Below, one piece after another: positions 8,073 to 16,000 of a stretch of DNA of 64,000 nt (the stretch's first letter is position 1; the number at the start of each line of letters is the position of its first letter). This stretch comes from JBBQDZ01 sp038237515 (lineage in GTDB: Bacteria; Actinomycetota; Thermoleophilia; Gaiellales; Gaiellaceae): contig JBBRYP010000012.1 of NCBI GenBank assembly GCA_038237515.1, forward strand, positions 15,042 through 79,041, written 5' to 3'. The notes below the pieces were generated by a model. That model was not told the DNA's origin and searched no databases. It saw only the letters and a list, made by a program, of their open reading frames with translations. Both the position numbers and the translations under genes were made by a program.

Positions 8073-8746
8073 TGACGCTCCAGCGGAGTCGACGAGGGAC
8101 CGCCGAGGACGACGTCGAACCGGTAGCCGAGGGCCCACTCCGGCGACGTCGTCTCCCAGTCGAAGGCGCTGACCAGCCGCGCCCGCGCCCCCGGATCGCG
8201 CACCGACTGGAAGATCGGATCGAACTCGAGGAGCGGATCGCCAGGGAAGTACATCTGCGTGACGAGGCGCTGCGTGAACGCGCGCCCGAAGAGCGAGAGG
8301 TGGATGTGCGCGGGCCGCCACGCGTTCGGGTGGTTGCGCCAGGGATACGCGCCCGGCTTGATCGTCGTGAAGCGGTAGCGGCCGTCGGCGTCGCTGAGGC
8401 AGCGGCCGGCGCCCGTGAAGCCCGGGTCGAGCGGAGCCGGATGGTCGTCGTTTCCGTGCGCGTAGCGTCCGGCGGCGTTCGCCTGCCAGATCTCGACGAG
8501 CCCGTTCCGAACCGGCCTTCCGTCACGCTCGAGCACACGCCCCGAGACGACGATTCGCTCGCCGAGCGGCTCGCCCGGATGCTGTCGCGTCAGGTCGCCG
8601 TCGAACTCGGAGACCGCATCTTCGCCGAAAGCGGGTCCGGTGAGCTCGGACGGCGTCTGCGGCAGGCGCAGGAGCGGCTTCCTCGGCGCCCGGAGCGCCG
8701 TCGAGCGGTAGTCCGGGTAGTCGTAGGGAGGGTCCATGGAGGTCAC
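8069..8746 (-). CDS. pcaH: Protocatechuate 3,4-dioxygenase beta subunit
   Basis: Fe(III)-binding catalytic subunit of the intradiol dioxygenase. The four iron ligands are visible: Tyr in NAAGRYAHGND, Tyr in IKPGAYPWRN, and both His in RPAHIHLSLFG. EIWQANAAG and QMYFPGDPL are conserved family segments. The length is 225 residues. I place the start at GTG 8746, which overlaps the pcaJ stop as GTGA like its neighbours; an ATG three codons later (8737) is possible. PcaH and PcaG assemble as an (alpha-beta-Fe) oligomer, so the tight coupling helps stoichiometry. Confidence 0.96.
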   Translation of the reverse strand: MTSMDPPYDYPDYRSTALRAPRKPLLRLPQTPSELTGPAFGEDAVSEFDGDLTRQHPGEPLGERIVVSGRVLERDGRPVRNGLVEIWQANAAGRYAHGNDDHPAPLDPGFTGAGRCLSDADGRYRFTTIKPGAYPWRNHPNAWRPAHIHLSLFGRAFTQRLVTQMYFPGDPLLEFDPIFQSVRDPGARARLVSAFDWETTSPEWALGYRFDVVLGGPSSTPLERQ

Positions 8747-9489
8747 GCGGCGATTTTCAGACTGCGGAGCGCCTCGAGCTCTCGCGGCGTCGGCTCCTTC
8801 CCCGTCGGAACGCCGCCGAGCACGCGCAGCTCCCATCCGGTGGCCTTGCGGACGTCGTCGGGAACGACACCGGGGTGCACCTGGGTGAGCGTCAACTCGC
8901 GGCTCTCGGGGTCGGGCTCGAGGATACCCAGGTCGGTGACGACGACGGTGACCCCGGCACCCGGCAGCCCGAGCCGGTCACGGAACCCGTACCCGTCGCC
9001 GTGGCCGGGCGTCGAGCGGAAGTCGAGGCGCTCGACGAAAGTGCGCGGCGACTGCCGGAGCATCACGAACGTCTGGCGGGAGGACATGGCGATCTCGGGT
9101 GCCCCGCCCGCGCCAGGGAGTCTCACCTTCGGATCGTGGTAGTCGCCGATCACCGTGCTGTTCAGATTGCCGTAGCGATCGATCTGAGCCGCCCCGAGGA
9201 AGCCGACGTCGATGCGTCCCGCCTGCAGCCAGTAGCTGAAAATCTCGGGAACGGAGACGACCGCGTCGGCGGTCTCGGCGAGCTCGCCGTCGCCGATGGA
9301 CAGCGGCAGATGTTGCGGCTTCGCTCCGATCGTCCCGCTCTCGTAGATCAGGACGCATCCGGGCGCGTGTGTCGCCCGGGCGAGGTTCGCAGCACGGCTC
9401 GGCAGCCCGATCCCGACGAAGCAGACCATCCCGTCCTCGAGCCGGCGTGCGGCGGCGACGGCCATCATCTCCTCGGCGGTGTAGGTCAC
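8743..9489 (-). CDS. pcaJ: 3-oxoadipate CoA-transferase subunit B
   Basis: With PcaI it moves CoA from succinyl-CoA to 3-oxoadipate. The 248 residues start at GTG 9489 (VTYTAEEMMAVAAARRL). The segment CVLIYESGTIGAKP carries the Glu that forms the glutamyl-CoA intermediate in this family, and DVGFLGAAQIDRYGNLNST is typical of the B subunit. Unlike most junctions in the operon, it is separated from pcaI by a 183-bp repeat whose small reading frame overlaps both genes. The frame continues open into the repeat (GRRGQYVLYGPGEPG), but that part is repeat and not CoA-transferase. Confidence 0.93.
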   Translation of the reverse strand: MTYTAEEMMAVAAARRLEDGMVCFVGIGLPSRAANLARATHAPGCVLIYESGTIGAKPQHLPLSIGDGELAETADAVVSVPEIFSYWLQAGRIDVGFLGAAQIDRYGNLNSTVIGDYHDPKVRLPGAGGAPEIAMSSRQTFVMLRQSPRTFVERLDFRSTPGHGDGYGFRDRLGLPGAGVTVVVTDLGILEPDPESRELTLTQVHPGVVPDDVRKATGWELRVLGGVPTGKEPTPRELEALRSLKIAA

Positions 9490-9668
9490 GCGCGCCCCTC
9501 GCCGGCGGCGGCTCCCGCCCGGCAGAGCCGGGCTCCGCCACCGCCTGACGCCGCTCGCAGCACCCGGCTCTCCCGGGCCGTACAAGACGTACTGTCCCCT
9601 CCGGCCGGGCACTGCGAGCGACGCCCGAGGAACGCGCGAGCGTGGATGGTTGCCATAAGGAGTCTCAC
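9486..9668 (-). repeat. Intercistronic coupling repeat, long form, copy A (pcaI-pcaJ junction)
   Basis: One of five related elements in this window. It fills the space between pcaI and pcaJ. Read on the minus strand it is a 60-codon frame that starts at a GTG sharing bases with the pcaI stop (GTGA) and ends in a TGA sharing bases with the pcaJ start (GTGA). It begins VRLLMATIHARAFLG and ends GEGRA. The outer parts match the 60-bp short forms, and the inner 123 bp form the hairpin insert. It is nearly identical to copy B at 15818 and more diverged from copy C at 52326. An internal ATG (9656) with AGGAG-poor context could also start the frame. Confidence 0.85.
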
Positions 9669-10483
9669 GGCACCGTCACCCCAGCCTGCAGCACGTGCCG
9701 CTCCATCCACTCGGCGAAGCGGTCGCGGTCGCGGCTGATGGCGTCCCACGCAAGGTAGAAGGCGTTGTCCCGATCGTAGTAGCCGTGCGCGTACGACGGG
9801 TGCGCCCCGCCAGGCGCGAGCGCCACGGCTGTGATCGCCCACGAAGGGAGCACCGTGCCTCCCGGGCGCAGCTCCAGGCGCGGGACGACCTCCTCGACGG
9901 TGACGAGGGAGCGGGCCGACGCGAGCACGGCTTCCTTCTGGACTCCCGTGATCCCCCAGATCTGCACGTTGCCCGCCTCGTCGGCCTGTTGCGCGTGCAC
10001 GATGCCGACGTCCGGCCGGATCGCCGGGACCGCCTCGACCTCCTCCCCGGTGAACGGGCAGGCGACGAGGGCGACCCGCGTTCGCTTCGCCAGGTCCGTT
10101 CCGCGATAGCCGCGGAGGACGCCGAAGGGCAGGTTGGCTGCGCCCGCCGCGTACGCCGCGGCCATCCCGGCATGGGAGTGCTCCTCGAGCTCGAGCGGTC
10201 GCGGCCACCCGTTCTCGACGGCGTCGCGGAAGCGATGGAGGGAGCCGACGCCGGGGTTTCCGCCCCAGGAGAAGACGAGCTTGCGCGCGCAGCCCATCCC
10301 GATCAGCTGGTCGTAGACGAGGTCCGGGGTGAGCCGCACGAGCGTCAGGTCGCGCCGACCCTGGCGGATCACCTCGTGTCCCGCGGCGTGCGGGATCAGG
10401 TGCGTGAAGCCCTCGAGTGCGACGACGTCCCCGTCACGGACGAGCTCGGCGATCGCTTCGGTGAGGGGGACGAGATCGGCCAC
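9665..10483 (-). CDS. pcaI: 3-oxoadipate CoA-transferase subunit A
   Basis: Partner of PcaJ. The 272 residues begin VADLVPLTEAIAELVRDGD at GTG 10483 and contain the class motif GDVVALEGFTHLIPHAAGHE, GCARKLVFSWGGNPGVGSL and the later ADEAGNVQIWGI. These match the larger A-type subunits related to glutaconate CoA-transferase, so the substrate is assigned from the pca context. The start is 4 nt after the stop of the aldehyde dehydrogenase gene. The C-terminus (VLQAGVTVP) is followed by the repeat element. Confidence 0.88.
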   Translation of the reverse strand: MADLVPLTEAIAELVRDGDVVALEGFTHLIPHAAGHEVIRQGRRDLTLVRLTPDLVYDQLIGMGCARKLVFSWGGNPGVGSLHRFRDAVENGWPRPLELEEHSHAGMAAAYAAGAANLPFGVLRGYRGTDLAKRTRVALVACPFTGEEVEAVPAIRPDVGIVHAQQADEAGNVQIWGITGVQKEAVLASARSLVTVEEVVPRLELRPGGTVLPSWAITAVALAPGGAHPSYAHGYYDRDNAFYLAWDAISRDRDRFAEWMERHVLQAGVTVP

Positions 10484-10487
10484 CGGC

Positions 10488-11960
10488 TCAGAAGGGGAAC
10501 GGGTGCGGCTTGCTCGTGACGGTGATCCAGCGGAGGTCGGTGAACTCGTCGACGAGAGCTGTCCCGCCGAAGCGCCCGAACCCGCTGTCCTTGACGCCGC
10601 CGAAAGGCATCTGCGGCTCGTCGCCGACCGGCTGGTCGTTGACGTGGACGATGCCCGCGTCGATCCGCTGCGCGAGCTCGAGGCCACGGTCCGCGTCGCT
10701 CGTGATGATCCCCGCCGCAAGGCCGTAGGTGGTCGCGTTCGCCCGGTCGACGGCCTCGTCGGCGCTGTCGACCAGCTCGATCGCGGCGACCGGTCCGAAC
10801 GTCTCGTGCTTCGCGAAGTCGGAATCCTCCGGGACGTCCCCGAGCAGCGTCGCCTGGTAGGCGGAGCCCGTCACGGCGCCGCCGGCGAGAACCTTCGCGC
10901 CCCTTCGCACGGCGTCGTCGACGCGGCTGCGGACGAGGTCGAGGGCGCTCCCGTTGATCAGCGGCCCGATGACCGTGTCGTGCTCTGCCGGGTCGCCGGT
11001 CTTGAGGCCCTTCGTCTTCTCGACCAGCTTGCCGACGAATTCGTCGGCGATTGGTCGCTCCACGATGATCTTCCGAGCGGACATGCAGATCTGCCCCTGG
11101 TGCATGAACGCGCCGAAGGCGCTCGCGTCGACGGCGTAGTCGACGTCGGCGTCGGCGAGGACGATCATCGGGTTATAGCCGCCGAGCTCGAGCACGACCC
11201 GCTTGAGCTGGCGCCCCGCCGCCTCGGCGAGATTGCGGCCGGTCGCCGTCGAGCCCGTGAAGTTGATGCGCCGCACGGCCGGGTTCTCGACGAGCTCGTC
11301 ACCGATGTCCGCCGCCTCGCCCGGTGCGTGCGTGACGATGTCGAGCACGCCAGGGGGCAGGCCGGCCTCGGCGAAGATCTCGCCCCAGAGCAGCCCGCCG
11401 GCGTACGGCGAGAGCTCGGAGGGCTTGAGCACGACCGTGTTCCCGAGTGCGAGCGGCCCGGCGATCGACCTGGCCGAAAGGATCAGTGCCGCGTTCCAAG
11501 GAGCGATGGCGCCCACGACGCCGACCGGCCGGCGAAGGCCCATCGCGAACTGGCCCGAGTCGGAAGGGATCACCTCCCCGATGGGGGCGTAGGAGAGCGC
11601 GGCGGCCTGCCGGAAGAGGCCGGGGACGAAGTGGAGCTGGAACATCGAGAAGCCGAAGGCCGAGCCGGTCTCGCGAATGAGCCAGCCCGCCACCTCCTCG
11701 GTGCGGCGCTCGAGGATGTCGGCAGCCTTCAGGAAGATCCGCTGCTTCTCGGCAGGGGGCGCGTGCCGCCAGGCCGGGAACGCCGCGGCGGCGGCCTCGA
11801 CCGCGCGGCGCGCGTCGGCGCGCGACCCCGCGGCGACGCGCGCCACGACCTCGCCGCTGTACGGGTCGAGGTCGTCGAAGGTGCGGCCGCCTTCGGCGTC
11901 GACCCACTCGCCGGCGATGAAGTGGCGGAAGTCGCGCGTCGCGGTCTGGGTCACGGTCAT
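10488..11960 (-). CDS. Aryl-aldehyde dehydrogenase (vanillin/benzaldehyde dehydrogenase-like)
   Basis: A 490-residue NAD(P)-dependent aldehyde dehydrogenase. It has the NAD segment FTGSTATGRNLAEAAG (about residue 230), the catalytic Glu in LELGGYNPMIVL (about 255), the nucleophilic Cys in HQGQICMSARK (about 290), and the C-terminal PFGGVKDSGFGRFGG. The general shape resembles vanillin and benzaldehyde dehydrogenases. Placed between an aryl-alcohol dehydrogenase and pca/pob genes, it most likely oxidises 4-hydroxybenzaldehyde (or vanillin) to the acid used by PobA. There is no vanillate demethylase in the window, which favours 4-hydroxybenzaldehyde. Confidence 0.85.
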   Translation of the reverse strand: MTVTQTATRDFRHFIAGEWVDAEGGRTFDDLDPYSGEVVARVAAGSRADARRAVEAAAAAFPAWRHAPPAEKQRIFLKAADILERRTEEVAGWLIRETGSAFGFSMFQLHFVPGLFRQAAALSYAPIGEVIPSDSGQFAMGLRRPVGVVGAIAPWNAALILSARSIAGPLALGNTVVLKPSELSPYAGGLLWGEIFAEAGLPPGVLDIVTHAPGEAADIGDELVENPAVRRINFTGSTATGRNLAEAAGRQLKRVVLELGGYNPMIVLADADVDYAVDASAFGAFMHQGQICMSARKIIVERPIADEFVGKLVEKTKGLKTGDPAEHDTVIGPLINGSALDLVRSRVDDAVRRGAKVLAGGAVTGSAYQATLLGDVPEDSDFAKHETFGPVAAIELVDSADEAVDRANATTYGLAAGIITSDADRGLELAQRIDAGIVHVNDQPVGDEPQMPFGGVKDSGFGRFGGTALVDEFTDLRWITVTSKPHPFPF

Positions 11961-11979
11961 GCTCTTCTCCTCTCGGCTC

Positions 11980-13083
11980 TCACTGCATCTGCAGGACGGG
12001 CTTGATCACGCGTCCGCTCTCGGCGTCGTGCACAGCCTCCTCGATTCGATCGAAGTCGTAGAAGCGCATCATCCGGTCGACCGGGAAGCGGCCCTGCTCC
12101 CACAGGCGGACGAGTCGAGGCAGGAACGCCTGCGGGACGCTGTCGCCCTCGACGATCCCGCGAATCGTCCTGCCCCCGACGAGGATCGTGTTGACGTCGA
12201 GCAACACCTCCGTCCCGAAGGCGGGGGCGCCAATCAGGCCGCAGACGCCGGTGGGCGCCGTGCAGTCGACTGCCTGTCGGAAGACGCCGGGTAACCCGGA
12301 GGCCTCGATGCTGAAGTCGGCCCCCGCCCCCGTGACCGTTCGGATCGCCTCCGCCGCATCCTCGACGCCCGCGTCGACGACGTGCGTCGCGCCGAACTCC
12401 CGGGCGAGCGCGAGCCGCGCCGGGTTGGGGTCGACGCCTACGATCGTCGTGCAGCCGGCGACGACACCGGCGAGCACCGCCGCGAGGCCGACGGCGCCTG
12501 TGCCGAAGACGGCGAGCGAGCTCCCGGGAGGCGCCTTCAGGGTGTTGAGAACGGCGCCGGCGCCGGTCTGGATCCCGCAGCCGAAGGGAGCCGCGATCTT
12601 CAGCGGGATCGAACTGTCGAGCTTGACGACGTTCCGCTCATTCGCCACCGAGTGGGTCGCGAAGCTCGACTGGCCGAAGAAATGCGCGTTGATCGGCTCG
12701 CCGTGCCGGGAGAGCGCGCTGGAGCCGTCGGCCGGCCGCGAGCACGCGAAGTTGTGCTCGAAGAAGCCGTGGCAGTAGGACGGGCGGCCGGTCGAGCAGG
12801 TCGGGCAGGTGCCGCACGAATGGAAGCTCATCCCGATCCGGTCGCCGGGAGCCAGCCTGGTGACAGAGGAGCCGACCTCCTGGACGACGCCTGCGCCTTC
12901 GTGCCCGAGGACGGCGGGCAGCGGCACCGGGTACCACAGATCGCGGCAGATCAGGTCCGTGTGGCAGATGCCGGCCGCGGCAACCTCGACCAGCACCTCG
13001 TCGGGCCGCAGCTCGCCGAGGTCGAGCTCCTGGACCGCGAACGGCGCGCCCTTGGTCTCGGTGACGGCGGCGGTGATTCGCAT
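11980..13083 (-). CDS. Zinc-dependent aryl-alcohol dehydrogenase
   Basis: A 367-residue medium-chain alcohol dehydrogenase close in plan to benzyl-alcohol dehydrogenase (XylB type). Catalytic zinc ligands are Cys in AAGICHTDL and His in LGHEGAGVV. The structural zinc loop appears reduced, with HSCGTCPTCSTGRPSYC carrying four Cys. The NAD Rossmann motif is VFGTGAVGLAAV (about residue 200). ATG 13083 shares its A with the livM stop (TGATG). It probably oxidises a benzylic alcohol such as 4-hydroxybenzyl alcohol to the aldehyde for the next gene product. Confidence 0.85.
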   Translation of the reverse strand: MRITAAVTETKGAPFAVQELDLGELRPDEVLVEVAAAGICHTDLICRDLWYPVPLPAVLGHEGAGVVQEVGSSVTRLAPGDRIGMSFHSCGTCPTCSTGRPSYCHGFFEHNFACSRPADGSSALSRHGEPINAHFFGQSSFATHSVANERNVVKLDSSIPLKIAAPFGCGIQTGAGAVLNTLKAPPGSSLAVFGTGAVGLAAVLAGVVAGCTTIVGVDPNPARLALAREFGATHVVDAGVEDAAEAIRTVTGAGADFSIEASGLPGVFRQAVDCTAPTGVCGLIGAPAFGTEVLLDVNTILVGGRTIRGIVEGDSVPQAFLPRLVRLWEQGRFPVDRMMRFYDFDRIEEAVHDAESGRVIKPVLQMQ

Positions 13084-14141
13084 CACGCCTCCTTCCGCCT
13101 CGCCGATCGAACGCCGCGCAGCCGGTAGCCCACCGGCAGGAGCTGCAGGCCGTACCGCTCCTCCAGCGTCCCCCACAGGCCTCGGGGCAGGAACATCGCA
13201 AAGAGGACGGCCGCGGATCCGAGGCCGACGAGGTACCAGACACCCTGGTCGCCGAAGCGATCCTGGATGACGAAGAAGACGATCGCTCCGACGATCGGCC
13301 CCTCAAACGTGCCCAGGCCGCCGACGAGCGACATGAAGATCATGTACGCCGTCCACTGCACGTTGAAGTACGAGTTCGGCTGGAAGGTGATGTTCGTTGC
13401 CAACCAGAGCGCGCCGGCGGCCCCGCAGCCGACCGCGGCGAGGACGTAGATGATCCACTTGCAGCCGAGGACGCGGACTCCCAGCGAGGCGGCCGCCTCC
13501 TCGTCGTCCCGGATCGCCTGGAGCGATGCGCCGACCCGGCTCCGGAGCAGGAGGAAGACGAGGCCGAGCAGCACGACCATTGCCCCGAGCGTCAGCCAGT
13601 AGTTGTAGTCGCGACGTTCGTGGGCGGAGAAGTCGTTCAGCGCGACGAGCGACGTGCCGGTGACGCCGCCGACGGAGCCGTCCAGGTTGACGAGCAGGTG
13701 GAAGACCTCGGCGACGACCCACATGCCGATCGCGAAGACGCCGCCTCGCAGCCGCAGCGTGAAGAGCGATGTCGGGATCGCTACCGCGCCGGCGACGAAT
13801 GCCGCGAGCACGAGCGACAGGTAGACGGTGACGCCGTGCGTCGAAAGCTGGATCGCCGCGTACGCACCGATCCCGAAGAACGCCTGCTGACCGACGGAGA
13901 CGAGGCCGGCGTACCCGGCGAGCGCGTTCCACATCGCCGCCAGGATCACGTAGACGAAGAGCGTCGTCAGCTTGTCCGTCGCGTTCGCGCTCAACTCGAC
14001 GGGCACGGCGGCGAGCAGCGCGACGAGCGCGAGCAGCACGGTCACCGAGCCGATCGAGAGCGGCGTCCAGCGCTGGATCCGGATCTCGCTCTGCGGCGGG
14101 GCGACGACGCCGCGCCCCGCGGCATCTGAGCTCGCGCTCAT
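13083..14141 (-). CDS. livM: Branched-chain-type ABC transporter permease LivM
   Basis: Inner-membrane permease of the hydrophobic amino acid uptake (HAAT) family. Its 352 residues have about nine hydrophobic helices and the conserved GLVSVGQQAFFGIGAYAA region, the SLGVRVLGCKWI cytoplasmic coupling loop and LVGGLGTFEGPIVGA. In this operon with aromatic catabolic genes the substrate is more likely an aromatic compound than an amino acid; HAAT systems for benzoate-type compounds and phenylpropenoids are known. It is separated from livH by the short 60-bp coupling repeat. Confidence 0.88.
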   Translation of the reverse strand: MSASSDAAGRGVVAPPQSEIRIQRWTPLSIGSVTVLLALVALLAAVPVELSANATDKLTTLFVYVILAAMWNALAGYAGLVSVGQQAFFGIGAYAAIQLSTHGVTVYLSLVLAAFVAGAVAIPTSLFTLRLRGGVFAIGMWVVAEVFHLLVNLDGSVGGVTGTSLVALNDFSAHERRDYNYWLTLGAMVVLLGLVFLLLRSRVGASLQAIRDDEEAAASLGVRVLGCKWIIYVLAAVGCGAAGALWLATNITFQPNSYFNVQWTAYMIFMSLVGGLGTFEGPIVGAIVFFVIQDRFGDQGVWYLVGLGSAAVLFAMFLPRGLWGTLEERYGLQLLPVGYRLRGVRSARRKEA

Positions 14142-14197
14142 ACGTGCCTCTCGCCGAGGGACGCGCAGACGTAGAGGGTCGACAGAGGGCGTCTCAC
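14138..14197 (-). repeat. Intercistronic coupling repeat, short form, copy D (livH-livM junction)
   Basis: A 60-bp element exactly between livH and livM. It is a 19-codon frame plus stop, VRRPLSTLYVCASLGERHV. Its GTG start shares bases with the livH stop (GTGA at 14194-14197) and its TGA shares bases with the livM ATG (ATGA at 14138-14141). It aligns with the outer parts of the 183-bp copies but lacks the 123-bp hairpin insert. It is more diverged than copy E (25069). Confidence 0.8.
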
Positions 14198-15096
14198 GCC
14201 CGCTGCGCCAGGACGACGCGGGCGCCGCCGCGACCGTTGATCTCCGTGATCACGAGCCGCACGGCGAGGATCGCGAGGAAGACGACGTGCCCGGCGATGA
14301 TCTGCCACTGCGGGTTCAGCTGGGCCCCGACGTTCTGGGCGACGCCGAGGACGATGCCTCCGGCGAGCGTTCCCCAGAGCGAGCCGAGACCGCCGATGAC
14401 GACCGCCTCGAAGGCGAAGATCAGCTGCGGCGGCCCGCTGTAGGGGTCGAACGAGGAGCGCATCGCGAGGAAGACGCCCGCGAGGCCGGCGGTGGCGACC
14501 GCGATTCCGGCGGCGAGCGCGTAGACCGACCGGGAGTTGATCCCGACGAGCTCGGCGGTGTCCGCGTCCTCGGCCGTTGCACGGAGGGCGCGCCCGAGCG
14601 GCGTCAGGCGCAGGAGGGCGTGGAGCCCGCCGAGGACGGCCACCGCCACTCCGAAGACGATCACGCTGAGGTGGCTGACGTAGATCTGGCTGGTGATCGT
14701 CCAGCTATCGAACGCCAGGTTCCCGATTCGCGGCCCGAGCGACCGCGTGTCGGCTCCGTACTCCTCGAAGAGGACGTTCTGGACGACGATCGCGAGGCCG
14801 AACGTGGTGAGGAGCGGCACGAGGACGCCTGCGCGCAGGCTCCGCTCGAGCATCGTGCGCTGGAGCAGCCACCCGAGCGCGGCCATCGCCGGCAGGACGA
14901 CTGCGAGCGAGACGAAGGGGTTGAGCCCGCCGTGGTCGGCCAGCAGGAGTGTGAGGAACGCGCCGAGGATGGCGAGGTCGCCGTGGGCGAGGTTGATGAT
15001 CCGCATCACGCCGAACATCAGGGAAAGCCCGCTCGCGATCAGCGCGTAGTACCCGCCGAGCAAGACCCCCTGGATGATCTGGTTCAGCCAGATCAT
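14194..15096 (-). CDS. livH: Branched-chain-type ABC transporter permease LivH
   Basis: A 300-residue HAAT-family permease with about eight membrane helices. It starts MIWLNQIIQGVLLGGYYALI at ATG 15096, which overlaps the livF stop as ATGA. The family motif LMFGVMRIINLAHGDLAILGAF is near residue 30 (given here in part: RIINLAHGDLAILG), and the coupling loop RATAEDADTAELVGI and the IGGLGSLWGTLAGGI segment follow. It forms the translocation channel with LivM. Confidence 0.88.
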   Translation of the reverse strand: MIWLNQIIQGVLLGGYYALIASGLSLMFGVMRIINLAHGDLAILGAFLTLLLADHGGLNPFVSLAVVLPAMAALGWLLQRTMLERSLRAGVLVPLLTTFGLAIVVQNVLFEEYGADTRSLGPRIGNLAFDSWTITSQIYVSHLSVIVFGVAVAVLGGLHALLRLTPLGRALRATAEDADTAELVGINSRSVYALAAGIAVATAGLAGVFLAMRSSFDPYSGPPQLIFAFEAVVIGGLGSLWGTLAGGIVLGVAQNVGAQLNPQWQIIAGHVVFLAILAVRLVITEINGRGGARVVLAQRA

Positions 15097-15821
15097 GCGC
15101 CCGCTCCGACGGCTGCGCCCCGGCGCAGGCCGAAGTACGCCTCCACGATCTGCTCGCGGGTCAGCCCGCCCGCCTCGCCCTCGAGAACGATCCGCCCCTC
15201 GAGCATGCAGGCGACGCGCGTCGCGCTCGCGAGCGCCCGCGCGACGTCCTGCTCGACGAGGACGACAGTCGTCCCCTGCAATCCGATCGACGAGATCGTC
15301 TCGTAGAGCGCCTCCACGATCAACGGGGCCAGCCCGAGCGAGACCTCGTCGAGGAGCAGGAGCCTCGGGTTCGCCATCAGCGCCCGGCCGATCGCGCACA
15401 TCTGCTGCTCGCCCCCGGAGAGGACCCGCGCGCGTCGCTTCGCCAGCTCGCCGAGCGCCGGGAAGAGCTCGTAGACGGCGGAGAGGCCCCAGGGGCCGCT
15501 GCGGCCGCTGCGGCCGCCCACGAGCAGGTTCTCCTGCACCGTCAGGCCGGCGAAGAGCCGCCGACCTTCCGGGACGAGCGCGATCCCCATCCGCACGCGC
15601 CGGTGGGCGGGCGTGGACGTCACGTCGACGCCGCCGAGGAGCACGCACCCGGCTGCCGGCCGGTGCGCGCCGGCGATCGCCCGCAGGAGCGTCGACTTGC
15701 CGGCGCCGTTCGCGCCGACGAGGGCGAGCGTCTCGCCCTCCTCGAGCTCCAGGCTGACCTCTCGCACCGCCTGCAACAGGCCGTACCGGACGTCGAGGCG
15801 CTCGACGGAGAGCAGGCTCAC
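15093..15821 (-). CDS. livF: ABC transporter ATP-binding protein LivF
   Basis: A 242-residue ATPase of the HAAT system. Walker A is GANGAGKSTLL (about residue 40), the signature LSGGEQQMCAIGRAL (about 138) and Walker B LLLLDEVSLGL (about 160). The start is GTG 15821 (VSLLSVERLDVRYG), sharing bases with the stop of the small frame in the upstream repeat. The frame is open into the repeat, but the ABC fold starts at this GTG. Its stop overlaps livH as ATGA. Confidence 0.9.
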   Translation of the reverse strand: MSLLSVERLDVRYGLLQAVREVSLELEEGETLALVGANGAGKSTLLRAIAGAHRPAAGCVLLGGVDVTSTPAHRRVRMGIALVPEGRRLFAGLTVQENLLVGGRSGRSGPWGLSAVYELFPALGELAKRRARVLSGGEQQMCAIGRALMANPRLLLLDEVSLGLAPLIVEALYETISSIGLQGTTVVLVEQDVARALASATRVACMLEGRIVLEGEAGGLTREQIVEAYFGLRRGAAVGAGA

Positions 15822-16000
15822 GCGCGTCCCTCGCCGGCGGCGGCTCCCGCCCGGCAGAGCCGGGCTCCGCCCCCGCCTGACGCCGCTCGCAGCACCCGGC
15901 TCTCCCGGGCCGTACAAAACGTACTGTCCCCTCCGGCCGGGCACTGCGAGCGACGCCCGAGGAACGCGCGAGCGTCGATGGTCGACACAGGGCGTCTCAT
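15818..16000 (-). repeat. Intercistronic coupling repeat, long form, copy B (livG-livF junction)
   Basis: A 183-bp element that fills the livG-livF gap. The 60-codon frame starts MRRPVSTIDARAFLG at ATG 16000 (ATGA with the livG stop) and ends GEGRA with a TGA at 15818 (GTGA with the livF start). The 123-bp insert is at about 15834-15956. Its arms at 15944-15957 and 15879-15892 pair over 14 bp, and an inner stem continues after a 2-nt mismatch. A second hairpin is at 15850-15864 (six pairs, three-base loop). Confidence 0.85.

Noticed and set aside
7575..8746. Duplicate intradiol dioxygenase genes
   Set aside because: The two similar proteins are the alpha and beta subunits. Only one has all four iron ligands, and the other has the alpha-type PSQTVGPF start.
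15818..16000. The 60-codon frame of the repeat as a functional protein
   Set aside because: Copies differ by amino acid changes at stem positions while pairing is kept, and the peptide is Gly-, Arg- and Ala-rich without a fold. I keep it as a repeat with a coupling frame rather than a protein gene.
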